This document shows, one piece after another, positions 46,104-57,785 of a stretch of 64,000 bases of DNA. Both the position numbers and the translations under genes were made by a program. The notes under the pieces were generated by a model, which had not been told where the DNA came from, made no database searches, and saw nothing but the letters and a program-made list of their open reading frames with translations. Every line of letters starts with the position of its first letter. Position 1 is the stretch's first letter. Origin of the DNA: Austropuccinia psidii (taxonomy: Eukaryota; Basidiomycota; Pucciniomycetes; Pucciniales; Sphaerophragmiaceae); assembly GCA_023105745.1 (NCBI GenBank), contig JALGQZ010000004.1:62117112-62181111 (forward strand), written 5' to 3'.

Positions 46104-47878
46104 TCCTCAAAATTTGTATAAGGTAAAAATCAATTAAAAATGATAAGAGATATTACTTTTAAGAGAAAACACGCCAACTTTATTAGTAAAAGACAATAAT
46201 ATTATAAACATTTATTGTTTTACCAACAATAAAAATTTATCCAAAAAATACTCTACAAGAGATTTTTAAGGCTACAAAAGAAGTTTCTTCAAGAGCAATT
46301 TCAATTGGAATTAATTGAGAAAAGAGCTGCAAGCAAATAATTAAAGAACAAAGTCGTTAAAAAGAATATTAAAAAGAAAACACGCCCAAAAGTGACCAGA
46401 GTGAATTTGGAAACAAAGTGACAAAGTTTACAGTGATGAAAGATGCTTTAATTCACATTTGGGGTGGTTCAGGGGTAAAAATGATTATAAGAGTTACAAA
46501 CAATGATCAAAATGATTTTTTCACGTGGTTAAAAGTATTAAAGTCATTTAAAAATGGTGGTTGGAGTCTTTTATTGATTGGTTTAACAATGTTTAAACTA
46601 ATTATAAAAGGACAATATTCTAACATCAAGAGAAAAGTGGGGCAAAGAAGACATTCTTTTATAGCCATCAATTTTCTTACTCCAAAAGTAAAATTTACTC
46701 TTGTCAGTCGTGCAAAACAGTCTGACAACAGAAAAGCCAATTATGGCATCATTGAACCCTGGTTTAGACCAAAAAAGGGCTGGTTTAAGCCAATTTTAGG
46801 TAATTCTAGCCATTTTAGACCCTTATATCAGCCATTACTATAGCAATACCTGGTCTAGAGCCTTCAAACCACGTAAGAATGTGTGTAAGAGGCGTAGAAA
46901 CCAGTTAAAACTGCTTTTATTAACATTGTTTTAACTTAAGGGTAGTTTTACCCTCTTGGCAACAGTTAAAACAACCCTGGTTGGTATCAAAACCTCATCA
47001 TCAATTGAGTCACAGACCCTGTGACTCAATTCCAGGCCAAAAGTGATGAACCTTTGCGTGGTTTTTGACATCCCACGCCAGTGAGCAAGGACTTTGGGGG
47101 TCTGGCTCCCCCTTAGAGCAAGAGTTCCTTTCCCCCCCCAATTTTAATCTTTCCAATTTATTTTTTCCTTTAATTCCTCATCATGTATTATACTTGTAAT
47201 TTACATATGTAATTCAATTGATTTGTACAGTAAAATACAGTAATAATTGATACCTCATATGTAAATCAAAGTTCACTTATGTAATACACGCGCACATTTT
47301 GACATTTCAATTGAATTCAATTGAAAATACTTCAATTCCTCATAACTTCTAAGCTAAACACAACACCTCAATTTTAGCACAAAAATTGATGGTTAACACC
47401 ACTTGTGGTGTGAATTAAATTAAAGTTTTGAGGATTTTCAATTTTTGTATTGAACATACTAAAAACTTAATTTAAGCTTATTTAGAGTTGAGTTACAAAA
47501 ATTTCACTCAGAGGTGACCCCACCTAATTTTGTATGAGGAATCAAATGGTGAAATAATTTTTATATGTTTATTTATTGGATAAAAAGTCATAATATTTTT
47601 TATCTAAATTTTTACCAAAAATATTTTAATTTCATAATTTTTATTAAAAATTCATTTTTACATAATTTTTACATGTAAAAATGAATTTTCATAATTTTAA
47701 ATTTTATTGTAATTTCATCTTTAAATTATAATTAAGTTTTGATTTTTAAATATAAATTTGTATTTATATGTTAAATTTTTTATTTTTATAATATGAATAA
47801 ATTTCTTTTATTAATATTTATATCTTAATTTATCTTTCGTGGTCTTTTGGGTATATGAAAATACCTCTAAGGCTCACA
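46104..47878 (-). repeat. E1 3' LTR, truncated
   Basis: Begins at TCCTCAAAATTTG, an internal E position compared with 55959 on, and ends TAAGGCTCACA. It keeps the palindrome and TATA region of E2. Confidence 0.88.
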
Positions 47879-47900
47879 TTCCCTCCCCCTAAAAAAAGAA
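47879..47900 (-). other. E1 polypurine tract
   Basis: The minus strand reads CTTTTTTTAGGGGGAGGGAA directly before the 3' LTR. Confidence 0.72.
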
Positions 47901-47974
47901 TATTAGTTTGTAATATGGTTATTTCTATTGTGTCTGAACCTTCTGAGAAGCTTAGTAGCTTCAGGTATGTCTCT

Positions 47975-49403
47975 TTATGGTAACCATTCATCTTCACAAG
48001 TTGGGTCACTGTACCTAACAAGGTATTCCCTAACTTCGTTGGTTCTCAACTTTCTTTCTTTGAGAAATTTGGTAATTTTCTTACTGCCAGATGGCTCAAC
48101 AGGAGGTCTAACTTGGGAAATTTTATTCCTCAAGGGAAATGTTTCAGCATCACTAGATTTATATGGCTTTATCAAGCTCACTGGAAATGTAGGATGCTTA
48201 TTGCTAAGCGCTTCAGATAACTCTACTTCAACAGCATTTTCTTCATGGAGGCCCTTAATAACAAAAGGTCCTGCAAAGGAGTCTTTCAGCTTTTTACATC
48301 CTTTGATGTTATTGAAGTTAGTGGTGGATACAAGAACTAGGTCCCCCACTTTGAAATCTGGAGTTGCATGTGATTTATCCCATTTGTCTTTAGCATATGC
48401 AAAAAAGTCTTCCATGCACCTTACTGCATGCTTCCTAGCTTTTTCTAGCATTCCTTTGAAGCTAGCAGCTGTGGGATGTATTTCAATCAAATCTTTCCTC
48501 AAGGAATCTTGGGGTAATTTGGGGTTCCATCCTTTTTCTAGGATAGCAGGAGTTTGATTAGTACTGGTATGGATTGATGTTTTATATGCTAATTCCAGTG
48601 CTGGCAGCAGAGTACACCAATCATGGGTAAATCCATCACAATCTTTGAGTTCAAGGCCATATGCACAAAATCTTCTTACCATGTCATCTAAGGTTTGGAT
48701 CATCCTTTCAGTCAGACCATCAGTTTGTTGGTAGTAGGCTGTAGAGAAAGACAGCTTAGTGCCAAATAATTGGTGAAGATTTGTCCATAGTGCTGAAGTG
48801 AATTTGGGATCCCTATCACTAATGATATTTGTAAATATCCCAGTCCATGACACTACTCTATTCCATATCAGAAGAGCTGTATCCATGGCTGTGTCATCAT
48901 TGTGGCATGGTAACAAGATTGGAGTTTTACTGAATCTGTCCACAATCACTAGGCAAGAATGATAGCTTCTGTCACCTCCTGTTGGTAGGCCAGTTACCCA
49001 ATCCATATGGACAATTTCCCAATGTCTGCTTGGTTCTTGGATTTTTATCATATTTCCAAGTCTCTTGCCAGTGGATTTATTTGCCTTTTGGAATCTTTCA
49101 CATGTTTTGCAATACTCTGAAACATCTTGTTCTGTCTTCAGACAGATGTCCTGAAAAGGGGCTATCATGGCATTTCTTTAGTACAAGATTGATTAATGAC
49201 CTGTCCACAACTGTCATTACACATGTGTGCTTGGACCTGTGGTAAATTATACCATCCAGTAGGTGAAATCTTCCTTCATCATAAGATTTCTTCCATACTT
49301 CATCCAAGGCATGTATTAAATCTGTCTTTACAGTCTTTGTTAAGTAATTGGCATAAGATGATACAATTCTTATCTTGAGTGTAACTATTTCTGACTTCTT
49401 CAA
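47975..49403 (-). pseudogene. E1 integrase and chromodomain-like tail
   Basis: The 397-residue frame 47975-49168 contains CKTC of the zinc region and catalytic Asp (VHMDWVTGLPTGG), Asp ([14 protein letters not shown]) and Glu (DGLTERMIQ). It then has FNNIKGCKKLKDSFAGPF, HPTFPVSLIKPY and the chromodomain-like VREYLVRYSDPTCEDEWL. The first part with His ligands (HDSPFSGHLSEDRT) is in frame 49098-49403, offset by a deletion near 49135 that removed about 15 codons. The DDE triad is intact, making this one of the best-preserved domains here. Confidence 0.9.
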
Positions 49404-49455
49404 AGGAGGTGGTGTTCAAGTCTGTAACACTTATTCCTTCTATTGGGATTTGTGG

Positions 49456-49931
49456 TCAAGCTTCTTCTGGCACATAAGAAGGATTATCAATATTATTTGG
49501 TAATGGCCATCTGCTTAGTCCATCTGCATTCTTATGAATATTCCCATCCTTATGAAAAATAGTCATATTGCCTCTGTATTCTTGTATGGCTATTTGCCAT
49601 CTGAGCATAAGTCTGTTGGGTGTTTTCATGTTTAAAAGTGATTTGACAGCTGTCCAATCTGTTATCACCTCAAAAACACATCCCTCCAAGAAGTAGTTTA
49701 ATTTTTCCAAGGCCCAGACAAGGCATAGACATTCCATTTGACTTGTTCCATATCTGGCTTCAGTTGGTTTCATTTCCTGGATATGAAACATATGGGTCCT
49801 TCTACAGATTTATCTTTTATGATCTGATCTTGGTGAAGTGCAGCACCCAGCCCATCCCCTGATGAATCAATTTACAATCCAAAAGTCAATTTAAAGTCTG
49901 GCATCAGTAAGAGTGGAGCAGTGGTCAAGGC
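49456..49931 (-). pseudogene. E1 RNase H
   Basis: Frame 49456-49791 has [46 protein letters not shown] and a segment ending in DGLSRWPLP. The first catalytic region (LGAALHQ) lies at 49800-49870 after a frameshift. It contains a stop where the TYIDAS strand should be. Confidence 0.84.
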
Positions 49932-50683
49932 TTATCTTAGAGCCTCAAAATCTTTGACTCTGTAAATAGTCATTTCAAATACTGTGTCTTTGTCACACAA
50001 TTTATAAAGTGGTCTTGCTATGGATGCAAAATATTTAATGTGTTGCCTGTAATATCCTGCAAAACCTAAGAATGACTGAATTTCCTTCTTGTTCTGAGGC
50101 ATGGGTTTTAGGAATACTGCTGCAACTTTGTTTTTGTCAATTCCAAGGGACAAACCAGATACAACATGTCCTAGTGCCTTAAGTTCTTTAAATCCAAAAT
50201 GGCATTTATTCAAGGAGATTTTCATGTTTACTAATTGAACTTTTGTCAAACCTCTGGACAATCTGTACATGTGCTCCTCCCAAGTCTTGGAACAGACAAT
50301 AATGTCATCAATGTAAATGATTAACCATCCCTCTGAGAGTTCTTCAGGGAGGATTTCATACATCATTCTTTGGACGTGTGAAGGTGCATTTTTGATACCA
50401 AAGGGCATCCTCATGTATCCATACACTCCACAATGAACAATAATTTGCGAGTATTTTCTTGCTTTTGGTGTCACCAAATTTTGATGGAATCCTTTAAGGT
50501 CATCCATAGTGGTTATATACACTGCTTGAGAAATTTGAGTAAGGGCAATTTGGATTTTTGTTAATGGGTATCTGTCTGGAACAGTGTAAGTGTTCAGAGC
50601 TCTAAAGTCCCCAACCATTCTGGATTTTCCATTATGCCATGCCACTATGACTGGTGTAGCTACTTCTACTTCTTCATTATGGC

Positions 50684-52426
50684 TGTCACAGGGGCTCTTG
50701 GAAGAAGAGGGCCTGGCACTCAGGAATCAAGAACTCACTTGGAGGGCTCCAAAGATAAAAGAATAATAAGAATGAATTTTCTCTAAGAAAGAATATGGGA
50801 GAAAACAAGTATGCCAAAAGATGAGATAAGAAAAGATGAAGCCAATGGCCAAAGATAATAAAGAAGCCAAAAGCCAAGAAGCCAACCAGGTGAATCCTCA
50901 ATTCACTGTTTCAACCTGCCAGAAAAGGAAATGGAATTAGTATAAGGATATGACCACCAATATCCACTGGACAGGCGAGGAAATAAAAGAAAAAGGGTGC
51001 TGAATGACTGACTTAAGATTATCAGTATTAACTTTATTAAGGTAAAAGAAAATAAGGATAAAAATAAATCCACTATATTAATTAACTGGGGAAAAAGTCC
51101 CCAGGTGCTGAAAGGTGGCCAGTATATGTGAAAAGCTGAAAGATTGATCCTGGAGTTGGATCACCGGCTGTATTGTCCAAATCGGGCCAATACAGTTCTG
51201 GCCATCTTGAATTTGAAACTGTGTGATTGAATTCCCACAGTAGAATATGAATTGGCCCAATTGGGCCAAGTACGTACAGGTTGATTGATTACCGCCTGTA
51301 TGAACCAATTGAGTTGTCCAAGAAGTATTGAAATACTTGATGCCTTGACAACTGATTAAAAAGATGTAATACCTTTTGAGAATTGCCCTTAGAATAACCC
51401 TGAATGAGATTGCCAACCCAACTCCTGCTGAGCCAGGTGATTGGAGTCCTTGAATGGTCTTCTGATTGCCGCCATGGATTACCAAACTGATGAGTCCAAA
51501 GGTTCTCCTTTGAAATGGGCGTTGGATCTTGGTACCTTGAGTTAAGAAGGTTGATTTGGGTCCTGAAAACGTCACCATTGAATTTCTGAGCAAAAATGGT
51601 GCATAATGGTATATAACACCATATATGCACCACTCCTGCAACCTTGAGTACGAGCTGCATGGAGGAATGAAGCAATCCTCCCTTAAGTTGAGGGAAATGC
51701 TTGTTGAGATGATTTGGTGGCCTCTGGTGGTTTCCAGAGGCCATGACGGTGAAGTTGGTCCATGGTGGTCCAGGGCCAAAAATGGGTCCTATGGGATTTA
51801 TGGCCAAAAATGGATCCAAGGTGTTTTTGGTCCAATTTGGGTCCAAGGGACTGGTGGCCAAAAATGGCTCAGGTGGGCCCAATTGTGGTTTGGGACCCAC
51901 CTGGCCTTGGGGGCTAGGTGGCTGCCCCCTTTGGCCCCTTTTGGCTTCATTGGATTAGGCCAAAAGGGGCCTAATCCGCCTACGGACCGCGGACCGTACG
52001 GACCGCGTATTACGGCCCACGGACCGTAGAAGCCGTGGGGGGCCTAAATGGCCCAAAAAGGCCATTTAGGCCAAAACCCCCATAATGAAAGGGGTGGCCA
52101 GGAAACCAATGAAGGTGGCCATGGGGCCTGGAAGCTCCTAGAAGACAATGGGACCCCCCAGGCCCAAAAACAGTGATGGAGGCCTGGGGGTTGGTGAGGT
52201 GGAAATTGGCCAAGAGGACCAATGACGCAGGATATGGCCTGAGGCCATAAAAGATGATGGAGGCCATACGTGGCCAATGGAACGGGTTATGGCGTAAGAG
52301 CCATGGAACACCCAAAAGGGGTCAATTGGCCATAAATGATGTGACATGGCCAATTGGCCCCAACTTGGCTCCAGGTTGGATTGCCGCCGCCATCAAGGAG
52401 GAGGGTCAAAATACGTGGTTGTGACA
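50684..52426 (-). mobile_element. D3: solo D-family LTR
   Basis: 1743 bp, in plus orientation TGTCACAGGGGCTC to GGTTGTGACA, with perfect 5-bp target-site duplication ATGGC (50679-50683 and 52427-52431). Its termini are intact and it keeps more CpG than other D copies, which suggests a young insertion. No gene: its open frames are not conserved in D1. Confidence 0.95.
51975..52038. repeat. CpG-rich CGGACCG repeat in D3 LTR
   Basis: Repeated CGGACCG and GGACCGT units around TTACGGCCCACGG. The matching tract in D1 (22870-22915) reads GGACTGTGG, the CpG sites having become TpG. In the shared LTR (58083-58180) part of the tract with GTGATTACGGCCCAC is duplicated in tandem. Confidence 0.7.
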
Positions 52427-52700
52427 ATGGCCAGCTTTTCTTATTACATCAAGGTCTAGACCTTCTTTGATATGAGCTTCGAGAGCTTCTCTTGACTTGG
52501 GACTTGCTGGGTATGCAGGTCTTCTCAAGAGTGGTGGATAAGGTCTTTCAATATTAAGAATGATATCAACTTCATGACCAATAATTGTTCCTAGAGGTTC
52601 TTTGTCTGAAGAAAATGCTCCTTTGTGGTCATACAAAAGGGAAGAAAGTTCATTTTCTTGTTTATCAGTCAGATGAAGGCTTATTTCAGCTTCATTTAAC

Positions 52701-53400
52701 TGTTCAGACTTGAATTTTTCTAACTCTAAGTTGACTGATGATACTTTGTTTACTGTAATTTGTCTTTTAAATGGTAAAAAGGCAAATTTTTGGCGCTCAT
52801 TGTCTCCAATAGTAAAGTATCTGTCTTTATTGTTATGTAAATCTATCCCACACATGATTAAATAGTCATTTCCCAATAGAAAAATGGGTACTAGAGCAAT
52901 TTTCCATAACAAAAAATTCAACTGTGATTCTTAAATTCCCATTAATGTGTGGGAATATGACATTGGTCTCAAAAATTTCTAATTCTTTCATTGGATTACT
53001 TGCACTATTGAATTTTATACCATCAATTGGTAACAATTGGTCTTCAAAATTTGCTACACAAGTTTTAAGAAAAGATTTTCCAACACAAGAGCAGAAGGCT
53101 CCTGGGTCAAGCAAAAGTTTGGTGGGCTTACTTTCAATAACCACTTCTGTTATACAGGAGTTACCAGCTGTATAACCTTTCCCCCTGTTTGGTTTTGTTT
53201 TCATAAGTTGTGCATCTTGAACTTTTGATAAATCAAGTAGACCATTTCTCAATTGTGGCAAGCGGGAATAAGATTCCATGATGTCAAAAGTGGCATTGAT
53301 ATTTTCTATATCTTTTGAATATTCAGAAAATATTGATGACTTATCATCTGAATTGTCTTCAATTATGTCATCTTTTTCAACATGAGGTTCCTTTTCAGTA
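52701..53400 (-). pseudogene. E1 aspartic protease
   Basis: Frame 52866-53579 includes KLLLDPGAFCSCVGKSFL, where the active-site triad reads DPG rather than DTG or DSG. Frame 52406-52921 continues FLLGNDYLIMCGIDLHNNKDRYFTIGDN. A shift near 52890 separates them. The Pro in the active site would normally disable the enzyme; whether it is a family trait or a decay mutation cannot be told from one copy. Confidence 0.78.
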
Positions 53401-55530
53401 TCAATTTCATTTATTTTTCCTCTTTTTGGACATGTATTGGCTAAATAGGTGGTTCTTTGGAAAATATGGCACTTTCTGACTGTGTCTGCGGATTTATACT
53501 TAACATTATTAGAATTTTCTTTGGGGTTTTTGTCCACAGAATCTTTACAAGGTGTATTAAACCTTGTTTTGAGATTCACCCTACTAGAACCAGTTTTGGT
53601 TCTGGTGGTTACTTATTCTAATATATTGATAATATTCTCTGCTGAAGATTGTTCAGTAGTCCTGCTTTTGAAAGCATGCTCTAAGTCACCTCCACATTGT
53701 CTCAGAATTTTTCTATGGATAATAAATTCTGACATGTCAGGATATAATGCTGTTAATCTTTCTTTTTGTTGGCAAAGCCATGGTAAAGCTTTGTCTTTAT
53801 AAGCATTAAATTTGGCAGATTCAAAGGTTGTTTCCACTTTAAACCTCCAAAAATCATTGGCCCATTTGTTGATAATTTGGGTTTTCCACCAAGTCCAACT
53901 TTGGTGTCCATGTGCTTGTTTCAATTTCATATACCATATGTGAACTGATTTGGTAAATAAGGCTTTAAACCTGGCTGTTATCAATCTTTCTGGTAATCTA
54001 AAGTCTACTTTGATCATGTCAATACCTCTGATGAATTTCATATGGTCATACTCTCCTTCACCACTGAAGTGAGGCCATTCCTTAAGTTTGGGAACTTCTT
54101 TCAAGAGTGCTTGGCCCATTGTTGGTTCCAAGTTATGAAAAGAAGTAGAAATTTCATTTTTTAATTGAGAATTTTCAATATTCAATACCTGTGGATTGGG
54201 AATCCTTCTACCCTCATTTTGATTCAGAGGTGTAGACATTCTTGATAAGGTGTTTAAAAGTTGTTCAATATCATTCAATTTACTATTGTTACACCTTTGT
54301 GAATTTCTTAATTCATGTTGTAAGCTTTGTCTAGAGGGTATGACATTCTTTTTATGATCATCCTCTTTATATGTCATCTCATTCCATAATTCTGTTTGTT
54401 TAGTATTATCAGATATACCTTCATTTAGCTTTATTGTTAATTTTGATATTTCCTCTTTTGAGGTATCAAAACACTTTTTCAAGGCAATTATATGTGTCTT
54501 TACTTCAGTAAATGATTTTGAAATATCATCAAGAGCTTTCTTATTATCCTCTTTGATATTACTTATGGCTTGTTTTATTCTTGTTTCAATCATGTCATCA
54601 ATATCAAATTTAGAATATTTGTCTGTTAACTCCTTAATAATGGCAAATTGTTCATTTATCTTATTGCCAAAGGAATTATCATTATTGGAAGCTTTAATTG
54701 TTCTTAAAGCTTTCTCAAAACATTTAATTGTTTCATTGATTTGTCTCTGACTCAAGTTATTTGTTTTAAGATTGTCACAAATCAATGCATTTTTAGCAGA
54801 AAGATGGCTTTTTTCTGTCAGTTATAGCTTCATACAACTCTGTAATAGGATCAAAAATATCAGAACTCATTTCTGATATTTTGATCTGGCCTCCTCTTTC
54901 TTTTGTAACTCCATCATTGTTCTCGCCATCTGAAACACATTTTCCATGGCATCCTGTTGAATGTTTGGAATTCTGTAGCCCTGGCTGTGAGGTTTGGTGG
55001 CTGGTGCCTTTCCTTTTCCCTTGTTTGGATCTTGTGGCTGCTTTTTCACATTGGAATTTCTGCTTCTTGCCAATGGGGCTGTTTTTGGCACTTGCTTGGG
55101 TGGTGGAGGGTTGTTTTTCCTCCATTCTAGTGTCAAGAGCATCATGTTTTTCTTCTCCATCAATGGATGCCATCCATTGAGCAATTTGCAAGTATTGGGA
55201 TGGCCCAGGAACTTTCTCACAGTCAGGTAAGAATTCATGCAGTCTTTCCACAGATCTTCAAGGATCTGGTACTCCTTGTACTGCAGGGCATTGTTTTATG
55301 CTTTGTGGCTGGCTTTGTATATGTCCACTGAGGCTTCTTGTGGCGGTGTCAGCTCTTTGTGAAGGTAAAATTTTGTTATCAGCATCAGAATGACTTATTT
55401 TAGCTGTTTGGAAGTCATCAACTGACCCTTTTCCTTCTGTACCTGGTTGGATTCTCCCATAATCACGTCTATTACCTTTCTTGGAGCTTCTTGAGGGGTT
55501 ATAGCTGGCTCCTTATCTAGTTGAAGGCAT
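53401..55530 (-). pseudogene. E1 gag
   Basis: ATG at 55530 (MPSTR, then TAA). The frame is open again from 55251 (MERLHEFLPDCEKVPGPS) to 54793 and, after a shift, from 54785 to 53613. The latter has a long Lys/Ile/Asn-rich helical part, LKEWPHFSGEGEYDHM, WTWWKTQIINKWAND and GGDLEHAFKSR. The knuckle near 53465 (CHIFQRTTYLANTC) has lost its second Cys and its His. The start codon lies in the predicted intron 55517-55581. Confidence 0.82.
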
Positions 55531-55755
55531 ATTTTATGATTAAAAAGGCTTAAAATAGTATTTTTACGTCAAAAAACTTACTATTGGCCAAATTCTTAGC
55601 TTTCTGAAGGGTATTACTTATAACCAAGTTAATAAATTCAGAAGATATTTGTTCAGGTTGGCTATTTTGAATCAAAATAACAGTACTGGCAGGGATAATG
55701 CTGGTGAGTGTTGAGGCTGTTTCAATGTTTTCTTGTCTCACCATGTTGTCAGACA
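54867..55755 (-). pseudogene. E1 overlapping accessory ORF, spliced
   Basis: Exon 1 is 55582-55755 (174 nt, SDNMVRQENIETASTLTS...) and exon 2 is 54867-55516. The intron is AATA|GTAAGT to CAACTAG, 65 bp, phase 1. The model gives about 274 residues, with two stops in exon 2 (about 55408 and 55300). Landmarks are QEASVDIYK, YLTVRKFLG, LNGWHP, a Pro/Lys-rich middle, and YRIPNIQQDAMENVFQMART before the final TGA. The last block matches A1 at 23 of 33 residues, whereas the gag frame over the same bases matches far less. Function unknown. Confidence 0.62.
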
Positions 55756-55958
55756 CTCAAATTAATGAAAAAGCCAATCAATTAATTAAAAAAAGGAATA
55801 AAAATATAAGCCTCACTTATAATATAAAAAAATATTTTTATGGGTTTTTTGAATTATAAGTATTTTTATATGTTTTTAAATTTTTCAATATAAGAAAAAC
55901 GCTTAAAAAGAGTGAAAAAAATATGTCACACGTAAAATATCACGGCTGGGCCCCCAAA
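55756..55958 (-). other. E1 leader: PBS and short predicted intron
   Basis: The PBS TTTGGGGGCCCAGCCGTGAT follows the LTR. The donor TTATAA|GTGAGG (G at 55816) and acceptor AATTTGAG|TG (55756-55757) would remove 61 bases and create A|TG TCT GAC. Confidence 0.52.
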
Positions 55959-57785
55959 TTTAAGGTGCAGATATGAAACTTTGATTAAAAATCAAGTACT
56001 TTTCCTGTCCTCACAATTTGTATAAAGTAAAAATCAATTGAAAATAGTAACAAATATTATTTTTAAGAGAAAACACGTTAATGTTATTGTTTATATCTTT
56101 ATTAGTAAAAAACTATAATATTATAAAGATTTATTGTTTTACCAACAATAAAAATTTATCCAAAAATACTCTACAAGAGATATTTAAGGCTACAAAAGAA
56201 ATTTCTTCAAGAGCAATTTCAATTGGAATTAATTGAGAAAAGAACTGCAAGAAAAGAATTAAAGAACAAAGTCTTTAAAAAGAATATTAAAGAGAAAACA
56301 CGCCCAAAAGTGACCATAGTGAATTTGGAAACAAAGTGACAAAGTTTACAGTGATGAAAGATGCTTTAATTCACTTTTGGGGTGGTTCAGGGGTAAAAAT
56401 GATTATAAGAGTTACAAACAATGATCAAAATGATTTTTTCACGTGGTTAGAAGGATTAAAATGATTTAAAAATGGTGGTTAGAGTCTTTTATTGATTGGT
56501 TTAACAATGTTTAAACTAATTATAAAAGGACAATATTCTAACATCAAGAGAAAAGTGGGGCAAAGAAGACATTCTTTTATAGCCATCAATTTTCTTACTC
56601 CGAAAGTAAAATTTACTCTTGTCAGTCGTGAAAAACAGTCTGACAACAAAAAATCCAATTATGGCATCATTGAACCCTGGTTTAGACCAAAAAAGGGCTG
56701 GTTTAAGCCATTTTTAGCCATTTTAGACCCTTAAATCGGCCATTACTATAGCAATACCTGGTCTAGATCCTTCAAACCACGTAAGAATGTGTGTAAGAGG
56801 CGTAGAAACCAGTTAAAACCGTTTTTCTTAACATTCTTTTAACTTAAGGGTAGTTTTACCCTCTTGGCAACAGTTACAACTGCCCTGGTTGGTATCAAAA
56901 CCTCATCATCAATTGAGTCACAGACCCTGTGACTCAATTCCAGGCCAAAATTGATGAACTTTTGCATGTATTTTGACATCCCACGCCAGTGAGCAAGGAC
57001 TTTGGGGGTCTGGCTCCCCCTTAGAGCAAGAGTTCCTTTTCCCCCCCAATTTTAATCTTTCCAATTTATTTTTTCCTTTAATTCCTCATCATGTATTATA
57101 CTTGTAATTTACATATGTGATTCAATTGATTTGTACAGTAAAATACAGTAATAATTGATACCTCATATGTAAATCAAAGTTCACTTATGTAATACATGCG
57201 CACATTTTGACATTTCAATTGAATTCAATTGAAAATACTTCAATTCCTCATAGCTTCTAAACTAAACACAACACCTCAATTTTAACACAAAAATTGATGG
57301 TTAACACCACTTGTGGTGTCAATTGAATTAAGTCTTTGAGGATTTTCAATTTTTGTATTGAAAATACTAAAAACTTGATTTAAGCTTATTTAGAGTTGAG
57401 TTACAAAAATTTCACTCAGAGGTGACCCCACCTAATTTTTTATGAGGAATCAAATGGTAAAATAATTTTTATATGTTTATTTATTGGATAAAAATTTATA
57501 ATATTTTTTATCTAAATTTTTACCAAAAATATTTTAATTTCATAATTTTTATTAAAAATTCATTTTTACATAATTTTTACAAGTAAAAATTAATTTTCAT
57601 AATTTTAAATTTTATTGTAATTTTATTTTTAAATTATAGTTAAGTTTTGATATTTAAATATAAATTTGTATTTATATTTCAAATTTTTACTTTTATAATA
57701 TATATAAATTTCTTCTATTTCTATTTATATCTTAATTTATCTTTTGTGGTCTTTTGGGTATATGAAAATACCTCTAAGGCTCACA
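55959..57785 (-). repeat. E1 5' LTR
   Basis: 1827 bp. In plus orientation it starts TTTAAGGTG (expected TGTAAGG) and ends TAAGGCTCACA. It is close to E2 and to the 3' copy. Confidence 0.9.
56574..56581 (-). promoter_or_regulatory. E1 TATA box
   Basis: TATAAAAG on the minus strand in GATGGCTATAAAAGAATG, identical to E2 at 35806. Confidence 0.6.

Larger units (their letters stand above)
49932..52700 (-). pseudogene. E1 reverse transcriptase, split by D3
   Basis: C-terminal piece 49932-50683 has [38 protein letters not shown], the YIDD box ([13 protein letters not shown]) and [15 protein letters not shown]-terminal piece 52427-52700 has YPPLLRRPAYPASPKSREAL and LDLDVIRKAGH. Removing D3 and one ATGGC copy rejoins [11 protein letters not shown] without a shift, so the frame was open when D3 inserted. 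The 49932-50645 frame has no stop. Confidence 0.9.
46104..57785 (-). mobile_element. E1: E-family element, 3' LTR end deleted
   Basis: Minus-strand Ty3/gypsy element in a D LTR. The 3' LTR lacks its first roughly 55 bases (plus orientation), together with about 50 bases of the adjoining host and the left target-site copy. ATGGA at 57786 would be the right copy. The internal region (47879-55958) has the same order as A1, and D3 sits in RT. Confidence 0.88.
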
